Source: Halanaerobiaceae bacterium ANBcell28 (lineage in GTDB: Bacteria; Bacillota; Halanaerobiia; Halanaerobiales; DTU029). Taken from it: a stretch of DNA of 64,000 nt. The notes beneath the pieces are model-generated. The model was not told where the DNA came from. It ran no database searches and saw only the letters and a program-made list of their open reading frames with translations. Shown piece after piece: positions 52,778 to 62,428 of this stretch; position 1 is the stretch's first letter, and each line of letters opens with the position of its first letter. The position numbers and the translations under genes were made by a program. Where the stretch lies: positions 1 through 64,000 of the forward strand of contig JBBJJH010000017.1 of the NCBI GenBank assembly GCA_037623315.1, in the 5' to 3' direction.

Positions 52778-53413
52778 ATGAGAGTAACAGCCTTAATACC
52801 TGCCTTCAATGAAGAAGATACAATAGCCAATATTGTTAAGGTCTTAAGATCACATGATAAGATAAATGAGGTTTTAGTAGTAAATGATGGTTCTTCAGAT
52901 AATACAGCTAGTGAGGCTAAAAATTCTGGAGCTAGGCTTATTAGTTTAGATTATAACCAGGGAAAAGGTGCTGCATTACAATCTGGTATTGATCAAATTG
53001 AATCTGATATTGTTTTAATGCTTGATGGAGACCTTATAGGATTAAAGGATAAGCATATAGACAATTTATTAAAACCGATATATAATAATGAATGTGATAT
53101 GACCTTAGGAGTTTTTAGTGATGGTAGAGGCATAACTGATCTAGCTCAATTTGTGTCTCCTAATCTTTCGGGTCAAAGGGCTGTTAAAAAAGACATAATA
53201 AGTGATATTTATAATTTAAAGGATTCAGGTTATGGTGTTGAAGTAGCTATTAATAAATATGTAAAAAAACATGGACGATTGAAGTATGTCGACTTAGAAG
53301 AATTAACTCATGTTATGAAAGAAGAAAAAAGAGGCTTAGCTAAAGGAATTGTTGATCGTGGAAAAATGTATTGGGATATAATAAAAATGTATCTTAAAAA
53401 AACAGGAAGCTAA
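52778..53413 (+). CDS. family 2 glycosyltransferase
   Basis: The protein of 211 residues has a GT-A fold: TALIPAFNEEDTIANIVKVL, VVNDGSSDNTASEAK, LDYNQGKGAALQSG and the DxD-type metal site MLDGDLIG. SPNLSGQRAVKKDI and DSGYGVEVAINKYV follow, which resemble glucosyl-3-phosphoglycerate synthase-like enzymes. It has no membrane helix. The sugar and acceptor are unknown; the resemblance hints at compatible-solute (glucosylglycerate) synthesis, a weak inference. AGGAGG precedes the ATG 13 bp after proS. Confidence 0.85.
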   Translation: MRVTALIPAFNEEDTIANIVKVLRSHDKINEVLVVNDGSSDNTASEAKNSGARLISLDYNQGKGAALQSGIDQIESDIVLMLDGDLIGLKDKHIDNLLKPIYNNECDMTLGVFSDGRGITDLAQFVSPNLSGQRAVKKDIISDIYNLKDSGYGVEVAINKYVKKHGRLKYVDLEELTHVMKEEKRGLAKGIVDRGKMYWDIIKMYLKKTGS

Positions 53414-53437
53414 TATAGTATAGTAGGGGGATATTAG

Positions 53438-56400
53438 ATGATTTTTACAATAAAGCCAGACGATAATTATTCCCATTTAATAAAATATTTATCTATTGAT
53501 AAAGAAAATAAATTATGTAAGATCATAAGTGCTAAAGATCAAGTTAATAACGGAGAATTTGAAGAAATTATAAGTTCTTTAAAAATAGATTTAGCTGATT
53601 ATGAAATCAGCATATTACCTAAACTTAGTATAGAAGACGAAATAAAATTTGTTTGGCCACAACTTATATATGAACTTAAAGATGCTTTTCCTTATATAAA
53701 TGGATGGTTAGAACGAGCTCGGTTGAAATTAAATAATGAAGAGCTCTTGATTGAATTAGAAAGTAATGTAGCTTATAAAAATTTAAATGGAGATAAACTA
53801 AGTTCTTTTATAAAAAAATGTTTTCAAAAATTAATTACAGAGCAAATTAATATTAAATTCGTGAATGGAAATTTTCTAGAAGAAATTCCTGTAGATACTC
53901 ATATATCTAAGTACCAGACAGTAAGAAATAATACTGTTTCTAATATTAGAAATAAAAAGAAGAAAAAAACAGATAGCGATACAGAAATTATTTATGGCAA
54001 AAAAATAAAAGCTAGATCAACACATAATTTAAATGAGGTTGATTCGGAAATTGATAAAATTATTATAGAAGCAGAAATTTTTGATGTACAGGAAATTAAT
54101 ACAAGAAGAGGTAATACTTTTTATGTAATTGATGTAACAGACAATAGTAATTCAATTACTGTTAAAATATTTCCCCGCCGTGATAAAGATGTAAACTGTA
54201 AAATAAAAAAAGGTAAATGGGTTCGAATAAGTGGTTATGTGCAATATGATAAATATTCTAAAGAATTAGTTATGATTGCTGAAGCTATGAATTATATCAA
54301 AAATCAATCTATTGAAAGAATTGATAATGCGGAAGAAAAAAGGGTAGAATTACATCTTCACACTCAAATGAGTGCAATGGACTCTGTAGTCGATGTAAAA
54401 AAAGTTGTTGCTCGTGCAGCAAAATGGGGACATCCAGCAATTGCTATAACAGACCATGGAGTTGTTCAATCATATCCAGATGCATATTGGGCAGGTAAAG
54501 AACATGGCATTAAAGTGCTTTATGGACTAGAAGCATATATGGTTGATGATGGTGAATTAATTATTCAAAGGCCTGGAAATAGTACAATAGCTGAAGGCAC
54601 CTATACTGTTTTTGATCTTGAGACTACTGGTTTCCATGCAGGGTCAGATAAAATAATTGAGATTGGAGCAGTTAAGATAAAAAACAACACAGTAATTGAT
54701 ACCTTTACTTCCTTTGTTAAAATTGATAGTCCTATACCGCCAAAAATAACAGAAATTACTGGAATTAATAATGATATGCTTAAAGATGCAGCAGAGTTAA
54801 ATGATGTTATAGATCAATTTCTTGCTTTTGTAGATGAAAGTATATTAGTTGCACATAATGCTTCTTTTGATTATGGTTTTTTAAAAGCAGCTATAAAGAA
54901 ATTAGGTAAAGAGGCTATTAAATATTCTGTTTTAGATACATTAAATTTAAGCAGAGCTGTTTATCCACAATTAAAATCTCATAAATTAAACAAAATATGT
55001 GATCATTTAAATATAGATCTGGATAATCATCATAGAGCTTTAGACGATGCAAAAGCAACAGGCGATATATTAATAGAAATCTTTTTAGAATTAGATAAAC
55101 AGGAAATTATGAACTTAAAAGATATAAATAATTTAAGAAAGAAAATAGATTGGAAGAAATTGCAGACCTCGCATTTAATAATCTTAGCTAAAAATAAAGA
55201 GGGCTTAAAAGCTATTTATAAATTAGTCTCTAATTCTCATATTAATCATTATTATAGAAAACCGAGAATATTAAAAAGTGAATTAAGTAATTATAGGGAT
55301 AATTTGATTATCGGTTCAGCTTGTGAGGCAGGCCAATTATACCGTGGTATTATTGAAAATAAAGACGATAATGAAATAAAAAATATAGCCAAATTTCACG
55401 ATTTTTTAGAAATTCAACCACTAGGAAACAACAAATTTTTATTAAATAATCAAGTAGCTTCTGTAGAAGAATTACAGGAAATAAATAAAAAAATATATAA
55501 TTTAGGGAAAAAATTTAACAAACCTGTTATTGCTACAGGTGATGTACATTTTCTTGATCCGGATGATAGTATATATAGAAAAATATTACAGGCTGGACAG
55601 GGTTTTGATGACTTAAATCAGGCACCTCTTTATTTTCGAACAACAGAAGAAATGTTAGAGGAATTTAAATATTTAGGAGAGGATATTGCTAAAGAAGTTG
55701 TAATTGAAAACCCACAAAAAATTAATCAAAGTTGTGAAGAATTAGAAATTATACCCAAAGACCTTTATACACCAACAATTGAAGGTGCTGATGAAGAAAT
55801 AAGGGCTATGGCTTTTGAGAAAGCTAAAACAATGTATGGTGACCCCTTACCAGAATTAGTTGAGAAACGTTTGGAAAGGGAATTGAATTCTATTATTGGT
55901 AACGGTTATGCAGTGATATATCTAACTTCACAAAAGTTAGTAAAAAAATCTTTAGACGATGGATACTTAGTAGGCTCAAGGGGTTCTGTTGGTTCTTCTT
56001 TTGCTGCTACTATGACAGGCATTACTGAAGTTAATCCCTTGCCTCCACATTATCGCTGTGGAAAATGTAAGCACTCGGAATTTATTGAAGATGGCTCAGT
56101 TGGTGTAGGAGTTGACCTTCCTGACAAAGAGTGCCCTAAATGTGGAGAGGAACTAATTAAAGATGGCTTTGATATTCCTTTTGAAGTCTTCTTAGGTTTT
56201 AAAGGAGATAAGGTTCCTGATATTGATCTAAACTTTTCTGGTGAATACCAGGCTACTACTCACAAATATACTGAAACATTATTTGGAAAAGATTATGTAT
56301 ATAGAGCAGGAACAATTTCTTCTATAGCAGAAAGAACAGCTTTTGGATTTGTAAAGGGTTATTTGAATGATAATAACTTAACTGAAAAAAATGCTGAAAT

Positions 56401-57637
56401 AAAGAGATTAGTTAAAGGTTGTACAGGAGTAAAGAGAACAACAGGACAACATCCTGGTGGTCAAATAGTTGTTCCAAATGATCTAGAAATATATGACTTT
56501 ACACCGATTCAAAAACCAGCTAATGATATGAAAACAGATACTTTAACAACTCATTTTGACTTTCATTCTATACACGATAATTTATTAAAACTTGATATCT
56601 TAGGTCACGATGACCCAACAACTATTAGAATGTTACAGGATATAACAGGTGTTTCTCCATTTGATATAAGTCTTGATGATCCAGATACAATGTCTATTTT
56701 TTCAAGTACTGAGGCTCTAGGAGTAACGCCAGAGGAAATAGATAGTACCATAGGGACTTTAGGTATACCTGAATTCGGTACAAGCTTTGTAAGACAGATG
56801 TTAGTAGATACCAAGCCAAATACTTTTGCTGAATTAATTAGAATTAGTGGCCTTTCTCATGGTACTGATGTATGGTTAAACAATGCGCAAGATCTTATTA
56901 GAAGCAATACCGCTGAATTAGCAGAAGTTATATCTGTTCGCGATGATATTATGAATTATTTAATACAAAAAGGATTGGAGCCTGCCAGGGCTTTTTGGAT
57001 TATGGAAAACGTTAGAAAAGGAAAGGGTTTAAAGGATGACGAAGAAAATTATATGAGAGAAAATAATGTACCTGAATGGTATATTGATTCATGTAAGAAA
57101 ATAAAATATATGTTTCCTAAAGCACATGCTGCGGCTTATGTAATGATGGCTTTTAGAATTGCTTTTTTTAAGGTTCACTATCCTGAAGCTTTTTATGCAA
57201 CATTTTTTACAAGAAAAGCAGATGATTTTGACGCACAAATTGTATGTCAAGGGTATGAACATATATTGAAAATTAAAGGAGATTTAGATCAAAAAGGAAA
57301 TGATATGACGGCTAAAGAAAAAGGCGTTTATACTATCCTTGAGATTGTAATAGAGGCAATGGCTAGAGGTATTAAATTTACAACTGTTGATTTATACCAA
57401 TCAGAAGTCAAGCATTTTAAGATTACAGATAAGGGTTTATTGCCACCATTAACTAGTTTAGAAGGTTTAGGTGAAAGTGCTGCTCAAAATATAGTTATAA
57501 GTAGGGAAGAAAGTGACTTTACATCTATTGAAGAGTTAGTAAATCGAACACGGATAAGTAAGACTGTGGTAGAAGTAATGAAAGAGCATGGTACTTTAAA
57601 TGGAATGCCTGATAAAAATCAACTCTCTTTGTTTTGA
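53438..57637 (+). CDS. polC: DNA polymerase III alpha subunit, PolC type
   Basis: PolC is the main replicative polymerase of low-GC Firmicutes. The 1399-residue chain has an N-terminal domain (about 1-150) and an OB-fold (about 205-295). The PHP domain begins VELHLHTQMSAMDSVVDVKK and is split by an inserted 3'-5' proofreading exonuclease. That insert carries VFDLETTGFHAGSDKIIEIG, VAHNASFDYGFLKAA and HRALDDAKATGD. The polymerase core has VGSRGSVGSSFAATMTGITE, GDKVPDIDLNFSGEYQ and FPKAHAAAYVMMAFRIAFFK, and a zinc-binding loop has CGKCKHSE and CPKCGEE. GGGGG precedes the ATG. A hairpin follows. Confidence 0.98.
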   Translation: MIFTIKPDDNYSHLIKYLSIDKENKLCKIISAKDQVNNGEFEEIISSLKIDLADYEISILPKLSIEDEIKFVWPQLIYELKDAFPYINGWLERARLKLNNEELLIELESNVAYKNLNGDKLSSFIKKCFQKLITEQINIKFVNGNFLEEIPVDTHISKYQTVRNNTVSNIRNKKKKKTDSDTEIIYGKKIKARSTHNLNEVDSEIDKIIIEAEIFDVQEINTRRGNTFYVIDVTDNSNSITVKIFPRRDKDVNCKIKKGKWVRISGYVQYDKYSKELVMIAEAMNYIKNQSIERIDNAEEKRVELHLHTQMSAMDSVVDVKKVVARAAKWGHPAIAITDHGVVQSYPDAYWAGKEHGIKVLYGLEAYMVDDGELIIQRPGNSTIAEGTYTVFDLETTGFHAGSDKIIEIGAVKIKNNTVIDTFTSFVKIDSPIPPKITEITGINNDMLKDAAELNDVIDQFLAFVDESILVAHNASFDYGFLKAAIKKLGKEAIKYSVLDTLNLSRAVYPQLKSHKLNKICDHLNIDLDNHHRALDDAKATGDILIEIFLELDKQEIMNLKDINNLRKKIDWKKLQTSHLIILAKNKEGLKAIYKLVSNSHINHYYRKPRILKSELSNYRDNLIIGSACEAGQLYRGIIENKDDNEIKNIAKFHDFLEIQPLGNNKFLLNNQVASVEELQEINKKIYNLGKKFNKPVIATGDVHFLDPDDSIYRKILQAGQGFDDLNQAPLYFRTTEEMLEEFKYLGEDIAKEVVIENPQKINQSCEELEIIPKDLYTPTIEGADEEIRAMAFEKAKTMYGDPLPELVEKRLERELNSIIGNGYAVIYLTSQKLVKKSLDDGYLVGSRGSVGSSFAATMTGITEVNPLPPHYRCGKCKHSEFIEDGSVGVGVDLPDKECPKCGEELIKDGFDIPFEVFLGFKGDKVPDIDLNFSGEYQATTHKYTETLFGKDYVYRAGTISSIAERTAFGFVKGYLNDNNLTEKNAEIKRLVKGCTGVKRTTGQHPGGQIVVPNDLEIYDFTPIQKPANDMKTDTLTTHFDFHSIHDNLLKLDILGHDDPTTIRMLQDITGVSPFDISLDDPDTMSIFSSTEALGVTPEEIDSTIGTLGIPEFGTSFVRQMLVDTKPNTFAELIRISGLSHGTDVWLNNAQDLIRSNTAELAEVISVRDDIMNYLIQKGLEPARAFWIMENVRKGKGLKDDEENYMRENNVPEWYIDSCKKIKYMFPKAHAAAYVMMAFRIAFFKVHYPEAFYATFFTRKADDFDAQIVCQGYEHILKIKGDLDQKGNDMTAKEKGVYTILEIVIEAMARGIKFTTVDLYQSEVKHFKITDKGLLPPLTSLEGLGESAAQNIVISREESDFTSIEELVNRTRISKTVVEVMKEHGTLNGMPDKNQLSLF

Positions 57638-57714
57638 TAATTAAACTTGCATGTTTCTTAATAGTATGATAAAATTAATTTGATAGATTTATTTATGATA
57701 TTAATTACTTTAGA

Positions 57715-57741
57715 GAAGGAGTGGGCTGATCCCACTCCTTC
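57715..57741 (+). terminator. 11-bp hairpin after polC
   Basis: GAAGGAGTGGG and CCCACTCCTTC pair perfectly around a 5-nt loop. It is the most stable stem in this part of the window. The tail (CTTATACTTATAATAATTTT) is T-rich but interrupted. The rest of the 283-bp gap to rimP is AT-rich and must hold the promoter of the rimP-nusA operon, which I cannot place confidently. Confidence 0.75.
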
Positions 57742-57920
57742 CTTATACTTATAATAATTTTACATAAAAACATCTAATTTTAAATCATCTAGTATATACT
57801 TTTGGAACTATAAGATAAAAGTAAAATATTTAAACTAAATATTATAAACAGTAGTTTGTTATAATTAGAATTTTCCATGTAAATATTAATTATATAAAAC
57901 AAAAAAAGAAGGGAGAAAAA

Positions 57921-58388
57921 ATGGGTAAGATTAAAGATTTAATTACTGAAATAGCTGAACCTATTATAGAAGATTTAGACTTAGAGTTAGTAGATGTTCA
58001 ATATCTTAAAGAGGGAGAAGGTTTCACTTTAAGAGTCTTTATTGATAATGAAAAGAATGAAATAGGATTAGACGAATGTGAAAAAGTTAGTAGAAATTTA
58101 AGTGAAGAATTAGATAGAATTGATCCAATTAATGATAGTTATATTCTAGAGGTGTCTTCACCTGGTATTGAAAGGCCTCTGAATAAGTTAGAGGACTTTG
58201 ATCGTTTCGAAGGAGAGCTGGCATATATTAAAGCATATGCCCCAATTAATGGTAAAAAAGAATTTATAGGAACTATATTAAAAAGGGAAGATCAGCAGAT
58301 ACGTCTTGAAGATAAGGATAAGAAAAATCAAGTATACGAGATTCCCTATTCTAGTATAGCTACTGCAAATTTAACAATAGATTTTTAA
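57921..58388 (+). CDS. rimP: ribosome maturation factor RimP
   Basis: RimP assists 30S subunit assembly. The protein of 155 residues has an N-terminal alpha/beta domain (LELVDVQYLKEGEGFTLRVF, IDNEKNEIGLDECEKVSR, YILEVSSPGIERPL) and an SH3-like C-terminal domain with FIGTILKREDQQIRLE. These are the standard RimP landmarks at standard length. AAGAAGGGAG precedes the ATG. It opens the rimP-nusA-rnpM-infB-rbfA operon found across bacteria. Confidence 0.96.
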   Translation: MGKIKDLITEIAEPIIEDLDLELVDVQYLKEGEGFTLRVFIDNEKNEIGLDECEKVSRNLSEELDRIDPINDSYILEVSSPGIERPLNKLEDFDRFEGELAYIKAYAPINGKKEFIGTILKREDQQIRLEDKDKKNQVYEIPYSSIATANLTIDF

Positions 58389-58471
58389 TATCTATAAATA
58401 TTTGTTCTTGTTGTATAATTTATAAAAAACATTGAATAAATGTTAATGTTTTATAAGGGAGGATTGGGAGA

Positions 58472-59548
58472 ATGAGTCTGGAATTTTTACATGCCCTTGA
58501 TGATATTATAAAAAATAAAGGGATAACAAAAGAAGTGTTATTTGAAGCAATTGAAACTGCTTTAATTTCTGCTTATAAAAAAGATTTTGGATCTAAGGAA
58601 AATGTCAAAGTCGAAATAGGTAGAAATACCGGGGAAGTTCATGTCTATACTAAAAAGGAAGTTGTAGAAGAAGTTGAAAATGAACTTTTAGAGATTTCTT
58701 TGGAAGAAGCTAAAAAAATCAAAGGTGATTTTGAGATTGGAGATATAGTTGAACAAGAAATTACTCCAGCTAATTTTGGGCGTATTGCAGCTCAAACAGC
58801 TAAACAAGTAGTGATGCAAAGAATACGTGAAGCTGAAAGAGATGTTATTTATGAAGAATATAAACAAAAGGAAGGAGAACTAATTACAGGGGTTATTCAA
58901 CGTTTCCATAACAATAATGTTTTCATAGATTTTGGTAAGATTGAAGCTTTATTACCACCATCAGAACAAATGCCTAACGAACAATATAATGCTGGAGATC
59001 GCATTAAATTATATGTAGTTGAAGTAAGCTCAGATAGTAAAGGCCCTAAAATATTAGTTTCTCGAACACATCCTGCTTTAATTAAGCGTTTGTTTGAGGT
59101 AGAAGTTCCTGAAATTTTTGATGGTATTGTAGAAATACAAAATATTGCTAGAGAAGCTGGATATAGATCAAAAATCTCTGTATCATCTTTTGATGAGCAA
59201 GTTGATCCTGTAGGAGCCTGCGTAGGTCCAAAGGGAATGAGGGTGCAAGCAGTAGTGGATCAAGTAAATGGAGAAAAAATTGATATTATAGAATGGTGTG
59301 AAGATCCAAAAGTACTTGTTTCAAATGCTCTTAATCCTGCGGAAGTTAAAAAGGTAAACATTAATGAAGAAGATAAGATAGCTGAAGTTATAGTACCCGA
59401 TTTTCAGTTATCATTAGCTATAGGTAAAGAAGGTCAAAATGCTCGTTTGGCTGCAAAACTTACAGGTTGGAAAGTTGATATTAAAAAAGAGTCTGATTAC
59501 GATACAAATATAAATCAAGATGAAAATATTAAGGATTCTGAAGAATAA
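58472..59548 (+). CDS. nusA: transcription termination/antitermination factor NusA
   Basis: NusA binds RNA polymerase and nascent RNA and modulates pausing and termination. The 358-residue protein has the N-terminal polymerase-binding domain (about 1-125) and an S1 domain (about 133-200, GVIQRFHNNNVFIDFGKIEA). Two KH domains follow, with VDPVGACVGPKGMRVQAVVD and LSLAIGKEGQNARLAAKLTG. An acidic tail ends it. It lacks the acidic C-terminal repeats of E. coli NusA, as usual in Firmicutes. GGGAGG precedes the ATG. Confidence 0.97.
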   Translation: MSLEFLHALDDIIKNKGITKEVLFEAIETALISAYKKDFGSKENVKVEIGRNTGEVHVYTKKEVVEEVENELLEISLEEAKKIKGDFEIGDIVEQEITPANFGRIAAQTAKQVVMQRIREAERDVIYEEYKQKEGELITGVIQRFHNNNVFIDFGKIEALLPPSEQMPNEQYNAGDRIKLYVVEVSSDSKGPKILVSRTHPALIKRLFEVEVPEIFDGIVEIQNIAREAGYRSKISVSSFDEQVDPVGACVGPKGMRVQAVVDQVNGEKIDIIEWCEDPKVLVSNALNPAEVKKVNINEEDKIAEVIVPDFQLSLAIGKEGQNARLAAKLTGWKVDIKKESDYDTNINQDENIKDSEE

Positions 59549-59591
59549 AAATTCTTAAATTTATTTTAAAATATTATGGTAGGTGATCTAA

Positions 59592-59864
59592 TTGTCTAAA
59601 AAAGTTCCTATCAGAAAATGTGTTGCTTGTGGAGAGAGAAAGCCTAAAAATGAATTAATAAGGGTTGTTTATAATAAAGGCGAAGGTGTTATAAGTATAG
59701 ATCGAAAAGGTAAAATGCCTGGTAGAGGGGCTTATCTCTGTCCAGAAAAAAAATGTTTTGACTTGGCAAATAAGGCTAAAAAGATTGAGAGATCTTTAAA
59801 AATATCAATTTCGGATGAGATATATCAAAACTTAATAAAGGAGATTGATATAATGAAAGGTTAA
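59592..59864 (+). CDS. rnpM: YlxR family RNA-binding protein (RNase P modulator RnpM)
   Basis: The protein of 90 basic residues shows the YlxR signature: KVPIRKCVACGERKPKNELI (with the Cys pair), GRGAYLCPEKKC and a C-terminal helical region. Family members bind RNA; the Bacillus protein has been reported to modulate RNase P. The TTG start at 59592 follows AGGTGATC. In Bacillus a second small gene, ylxQ (an L7Ae-like protein), follows before infB; here only 18 bp separate the two genes, so ylxQ is missing. Confidence 0.9.
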   Translation: MSKKVPIRKCVACGERKPKNELIRVVYNKGEGVISIDRKGKMPGRGAYLCPEKKCFDLANKAKKIERSLKISISDEIYQNLIKEIDIMKG

Positions 59865-59882
59865 TTTTATGGGGGTGTTATT

Positions 59883-61982
59883 ATGGGAAAGGTTCGAGTT
59901 TATAAATTAGCAAAAGAACTAAATGTATCAAGTTCTGCATTATTAGACATTTTACATGATCTTGATGTGGAAGTAACAAGTCATATGAGTACAATTACAG
60001 ATGAAACAGCAGATATTATTAAAGGAATGTATGTGGAAAAAGGAGAAGAAGAAAAAAAGTCTGTTGAAAAAGCAGAAAGTAGGCAAGAAAAAAAATTGAA
60101 AAAAAACAACAATGAAGTAAATAATAATAATAAGAAAAATGATAACGTTATTAAAAAAAGTACTGTAGAGAATAATAAAAAAAATATAGAAAAAGATAAT
60201 GATAATTCAAGAAAATTTGATGTAGAAGTACCTATTACTGTTAAAGATTTTGGAGAGTTAACTGGTATAGCTGCAAATAAGATCATTAAAAAATTAATAG
60301 GTTTAGGCATAATGGCAAATGTTAATCATCCTCTAGATGAAGATATTCTTTTAATGTTAGCTGATGAATTAGGTATTGACATTAGTTTTAAATCTATGAC
60401 TGAGGAAGAACTTAAAGAAGCGGATATACATGATCGTATAGCTTTAGAAATTGAAGATAAAGAAAAAGATTTAAAGTTAAGACCACCTATCGTTACAGTT
60501 ATGGGTCATGTTGATCATGGTAAGACAACTCTTTTGGATGTTATTCGTAAGGCAAGAGTAGCTGAAGGTGAAGCAGGAGGAATAACGCAACACATAGGTG
60601 CATACCAAGTGAAGGTAAATGGCAAGAAAATATCTTTCATAGACACTCCTGGTCATGAAGCTTTTACAGCAATGAGAGCTCGCGGAGCTCAGGTAACAGA
60701 TATTACGATATTGGTTGTAGCTGCAGATGATGGAGTTATGCCACAAACAATTGAGGCTATAAACCATGCAAAGGCTGCTGATATACCAATTATAGTAGCT
60801 ATAAATAAAATTGATAGACCTAATGCACAACCGGATCGTGTTAAGCAAGAGTTAACAGAGCATGGTTTAGTTCCTGAGGATTGGGGAGGTCAAACAATTT
60901 GTGTCCCTATATCAGCGCTTAAAGAAGAAAATATAGAAGAGCTACTAGAGATGGTTTTATTGGTTGCAGAGATTGAAGAAATTAAAGCAAATCCTAGTAG
61001 ACCAGCAGAAGGAATTATTATTGAGTCTGAACTCGATAAAGGCCGTGGTCCTGTTGCTACAATTTTAATTAAGAACGGAACTATGCATGTAGGTGATGCT
61101 TTATTAGCAGGTCCAGTTTCAGGTAGAGTAAGAGCTATGCTTGATGATAAAGGTAATAGAGTCGAAGAAGCTCCACCTGCAACACCTATAGAAATATTAG
61201 GATTCTCTGATGTACCTAATGCTGGAGATTTAGTTCAAGTACTTGATGATGAAAAAGAAGCTAGACAAGTTGCTGAAGCCAGGAAAAAGGATATTCAGCA
61301 AAAGAGTCAGCAAACTGAAAATAAAATATCTTTAGAGGATTTATATCAACAAATTCAAGAAGGAGAAGTAAAGGAACTAAATGTTGTCTTAAAAGCAGAT
61401 GTTAATGGTTCCATTGAAGCTCTTAGAGATTCCTTAGTGAAACTAGGTAATAAAGAAGTTACTGTTAATATTATTCATACTGCAGTAGGAGCGATTAATG
61501 AAACGGATGTTAACTTAGCGAGTGCTTCTAATGCTATTATTCTTGGTTTTAACGTACGACCAGCAAGTAACGCAAGAAGATTAGCAGAAAAAGAAAAGGT
61601 AGATGTAAGAACTTATAGAGTTATTTATAAAGCTATTGAAGATCTGAAAGACGCTATGTCTGGATTGTTAGATCCTGAATTAAAAGAAGAGGTAACAGGT
61701 AGAGCAGAAGTTAGAGATACATTTAAAGTTCCTAATATTGGACTTATTGCAGGTTTATATGTAACAGAAGGTACTATTAACCGTAATGATAAAGTTCGCT
61801 TATTACGTGATGGAGTAGTTATCTACGAAGGTAATATTGCATCATTAAAAAGATTTGAGAATGATGTTCGAGAAGTTAGGGAAGGTTATGAATGTGGTTT
61901 AGGAATAGAAGGATTTAATGATATTAAATTAGGTGATGAATTAGAAATATACACTATAAAAGAGATAAAAAGGTCATTGTAA
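59883..61982 (+). CDS. infB: translation initiation factor IF-2
   Basis: IF-2 is the GTPase that brings initiator tRNA to the ribosome. The 699-residue protein has an IF2_N helix bundle at about 1-50 ([20 protein letters not shown]) and a Lys/Asn/Glu-rich linker at about 55-110. A second IF2_N domain lies at about 118-170. The G domain has G1 [13 protein letters not shown]3 [19 protein letters not shown] and G4 AINKID. EF-Tu-like domain 2, the IF-2 domain 3 and the C-terminal fMet-tRNA-binding domain follow. The short N-terminus is typical of Firmicutes. GGGGGTG precedes the ATG. Confidence 0.97.
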   Translation: MGKVRVYKLAKELNVSSSALLDILHDLDVEVTSHMSTITDETADIIKGMYVEKGEEEKKSVEKAESRQEKKLKKNNNEVNNNNKKNDNVIKKSTVENNKKNIEKDNDNSRKFDVEVPITVKDFGELTGIAANKIIKKLIGLGIMANVNHPLDEDILLMLADELGIDISFKSMTEEELKEADIHDRIALEIEDKEKDLKLRPPIVTVMGHVDHGKTTLLDVIRKARVAEGEAGGITQHIGAYQVKVNGKKISFIDTPGHEAFTAMRARGAQVTDITILVVAADDGVMPQTIEAINHAKAADIPIIVAINKIDRPNAQPDRVKQELTEHGLVPEDWGGQTICVPISALKEENIEELLEMVLLVAEIEEIKANPSRPAEGIIIESELDKGRGPVATILIKNGTMHVGDALLAGPVSGRVRAMLDDKGNRVEEAPPATPIEILGFSDVPNAGDLVQVLDDEKEARQVAEARKKDIQQKSQQTENKISLEDLYQQIQEGEVKELNVVLKADVNGSIEALRDSLVKLGNKEVTVNIIHTAVGAINETDVNLASASNAIILGFNVRPASNARRLAEKEKVDVRTYRVIYKAIEDLKDAMSGLLDPELKEEVTGRAEVRDTFKVPNIGLIAGLYVTEGTINRNDKVRLLRDGVVIYEGNIASLKRFENDVREVREGYECGLGIEGFNDIKLGDELEIYTIKEIKRSL

Positions 61983-62010
61983 TAATGATTAGATGCTCAT
62001 CTTATCATTA
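61983..62010 (+). terminator. hairpin between infB and rbfA
   Basis: TAATGAT and ATCATTA pair, continuing across one T-T mismatch into AGATG/CATCT with a 2-nt centre. No T run follows directly, so it may mark mRNA processing within the operon rather than full termination. Confidence 0.5.
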
Positions 62011-62053
62011 AAAGATACTTTTCTCTTAATATATTTTGGAGTAGGTGAATATA

Positions 62054-62425
62054 ATGGTAAAACAAAGAGCTCAAAGATTAGGAGAGTTAATAAAGCAAGA
62101 GATTAGCGATATATTATTAAAGGACGTTAAAGACCCTCGTGTTGGATTTGTTTCAGTAACGGATGTAGAAGTTTCTGGTGATTTAAGGCATGCTAATGTA
62201 TATGTTAGTGTGTTTGGTAGTGATAAAGAACGTTCTGATACTATGAAAGCTCTTGAAAAAGGTAATGGCTATATAAGAAAGCTATTAGGTGAACGGATAA
62301 CTGTTTATCATACACCGGAACTTTTGTTTAAATATGATAAATCGCTAGAATATGGAGCACATATATCAAAAATACTAGATAAAGTTAAAAATGAAGATGA
62401 AAAAAAGAATGAAAAAGGGGATTAA
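62054..62425 (+). CDS. rbfA: ribosome-binding factor A
   Basis: RbfA helps late 30S maturation by binding near helix 1 of 16S rRNA. The protein of 123 residues has a KH-type fold with QRLGELIKQEISDILLKDVK, DPRVGFVSVTDVEVSGDLRH, NVYVSVFGS and RKLLGERITVYHTPELLFKY. A charged tail ends it. ATG 62054 follows AGGTGA; an in-frame GTG at 62045 overlaps that site. It ends 3 bp before nrnA. ylxP, which precedes rbfA in Bacillus, is absent. Confidence 0.95.
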   Translation: MVKQRAQRLGELIKQEISDILLKDVKDPRVGFVSVTDVEVSGDLRHANVYVSVFGSDKERSDTMKALEKGNGYIRKLLGERITVYHTPELLFKYDKSLEYGAHISKILDKVKNEDEKKNEKGD

Positions 62426-62428
62426 GTA

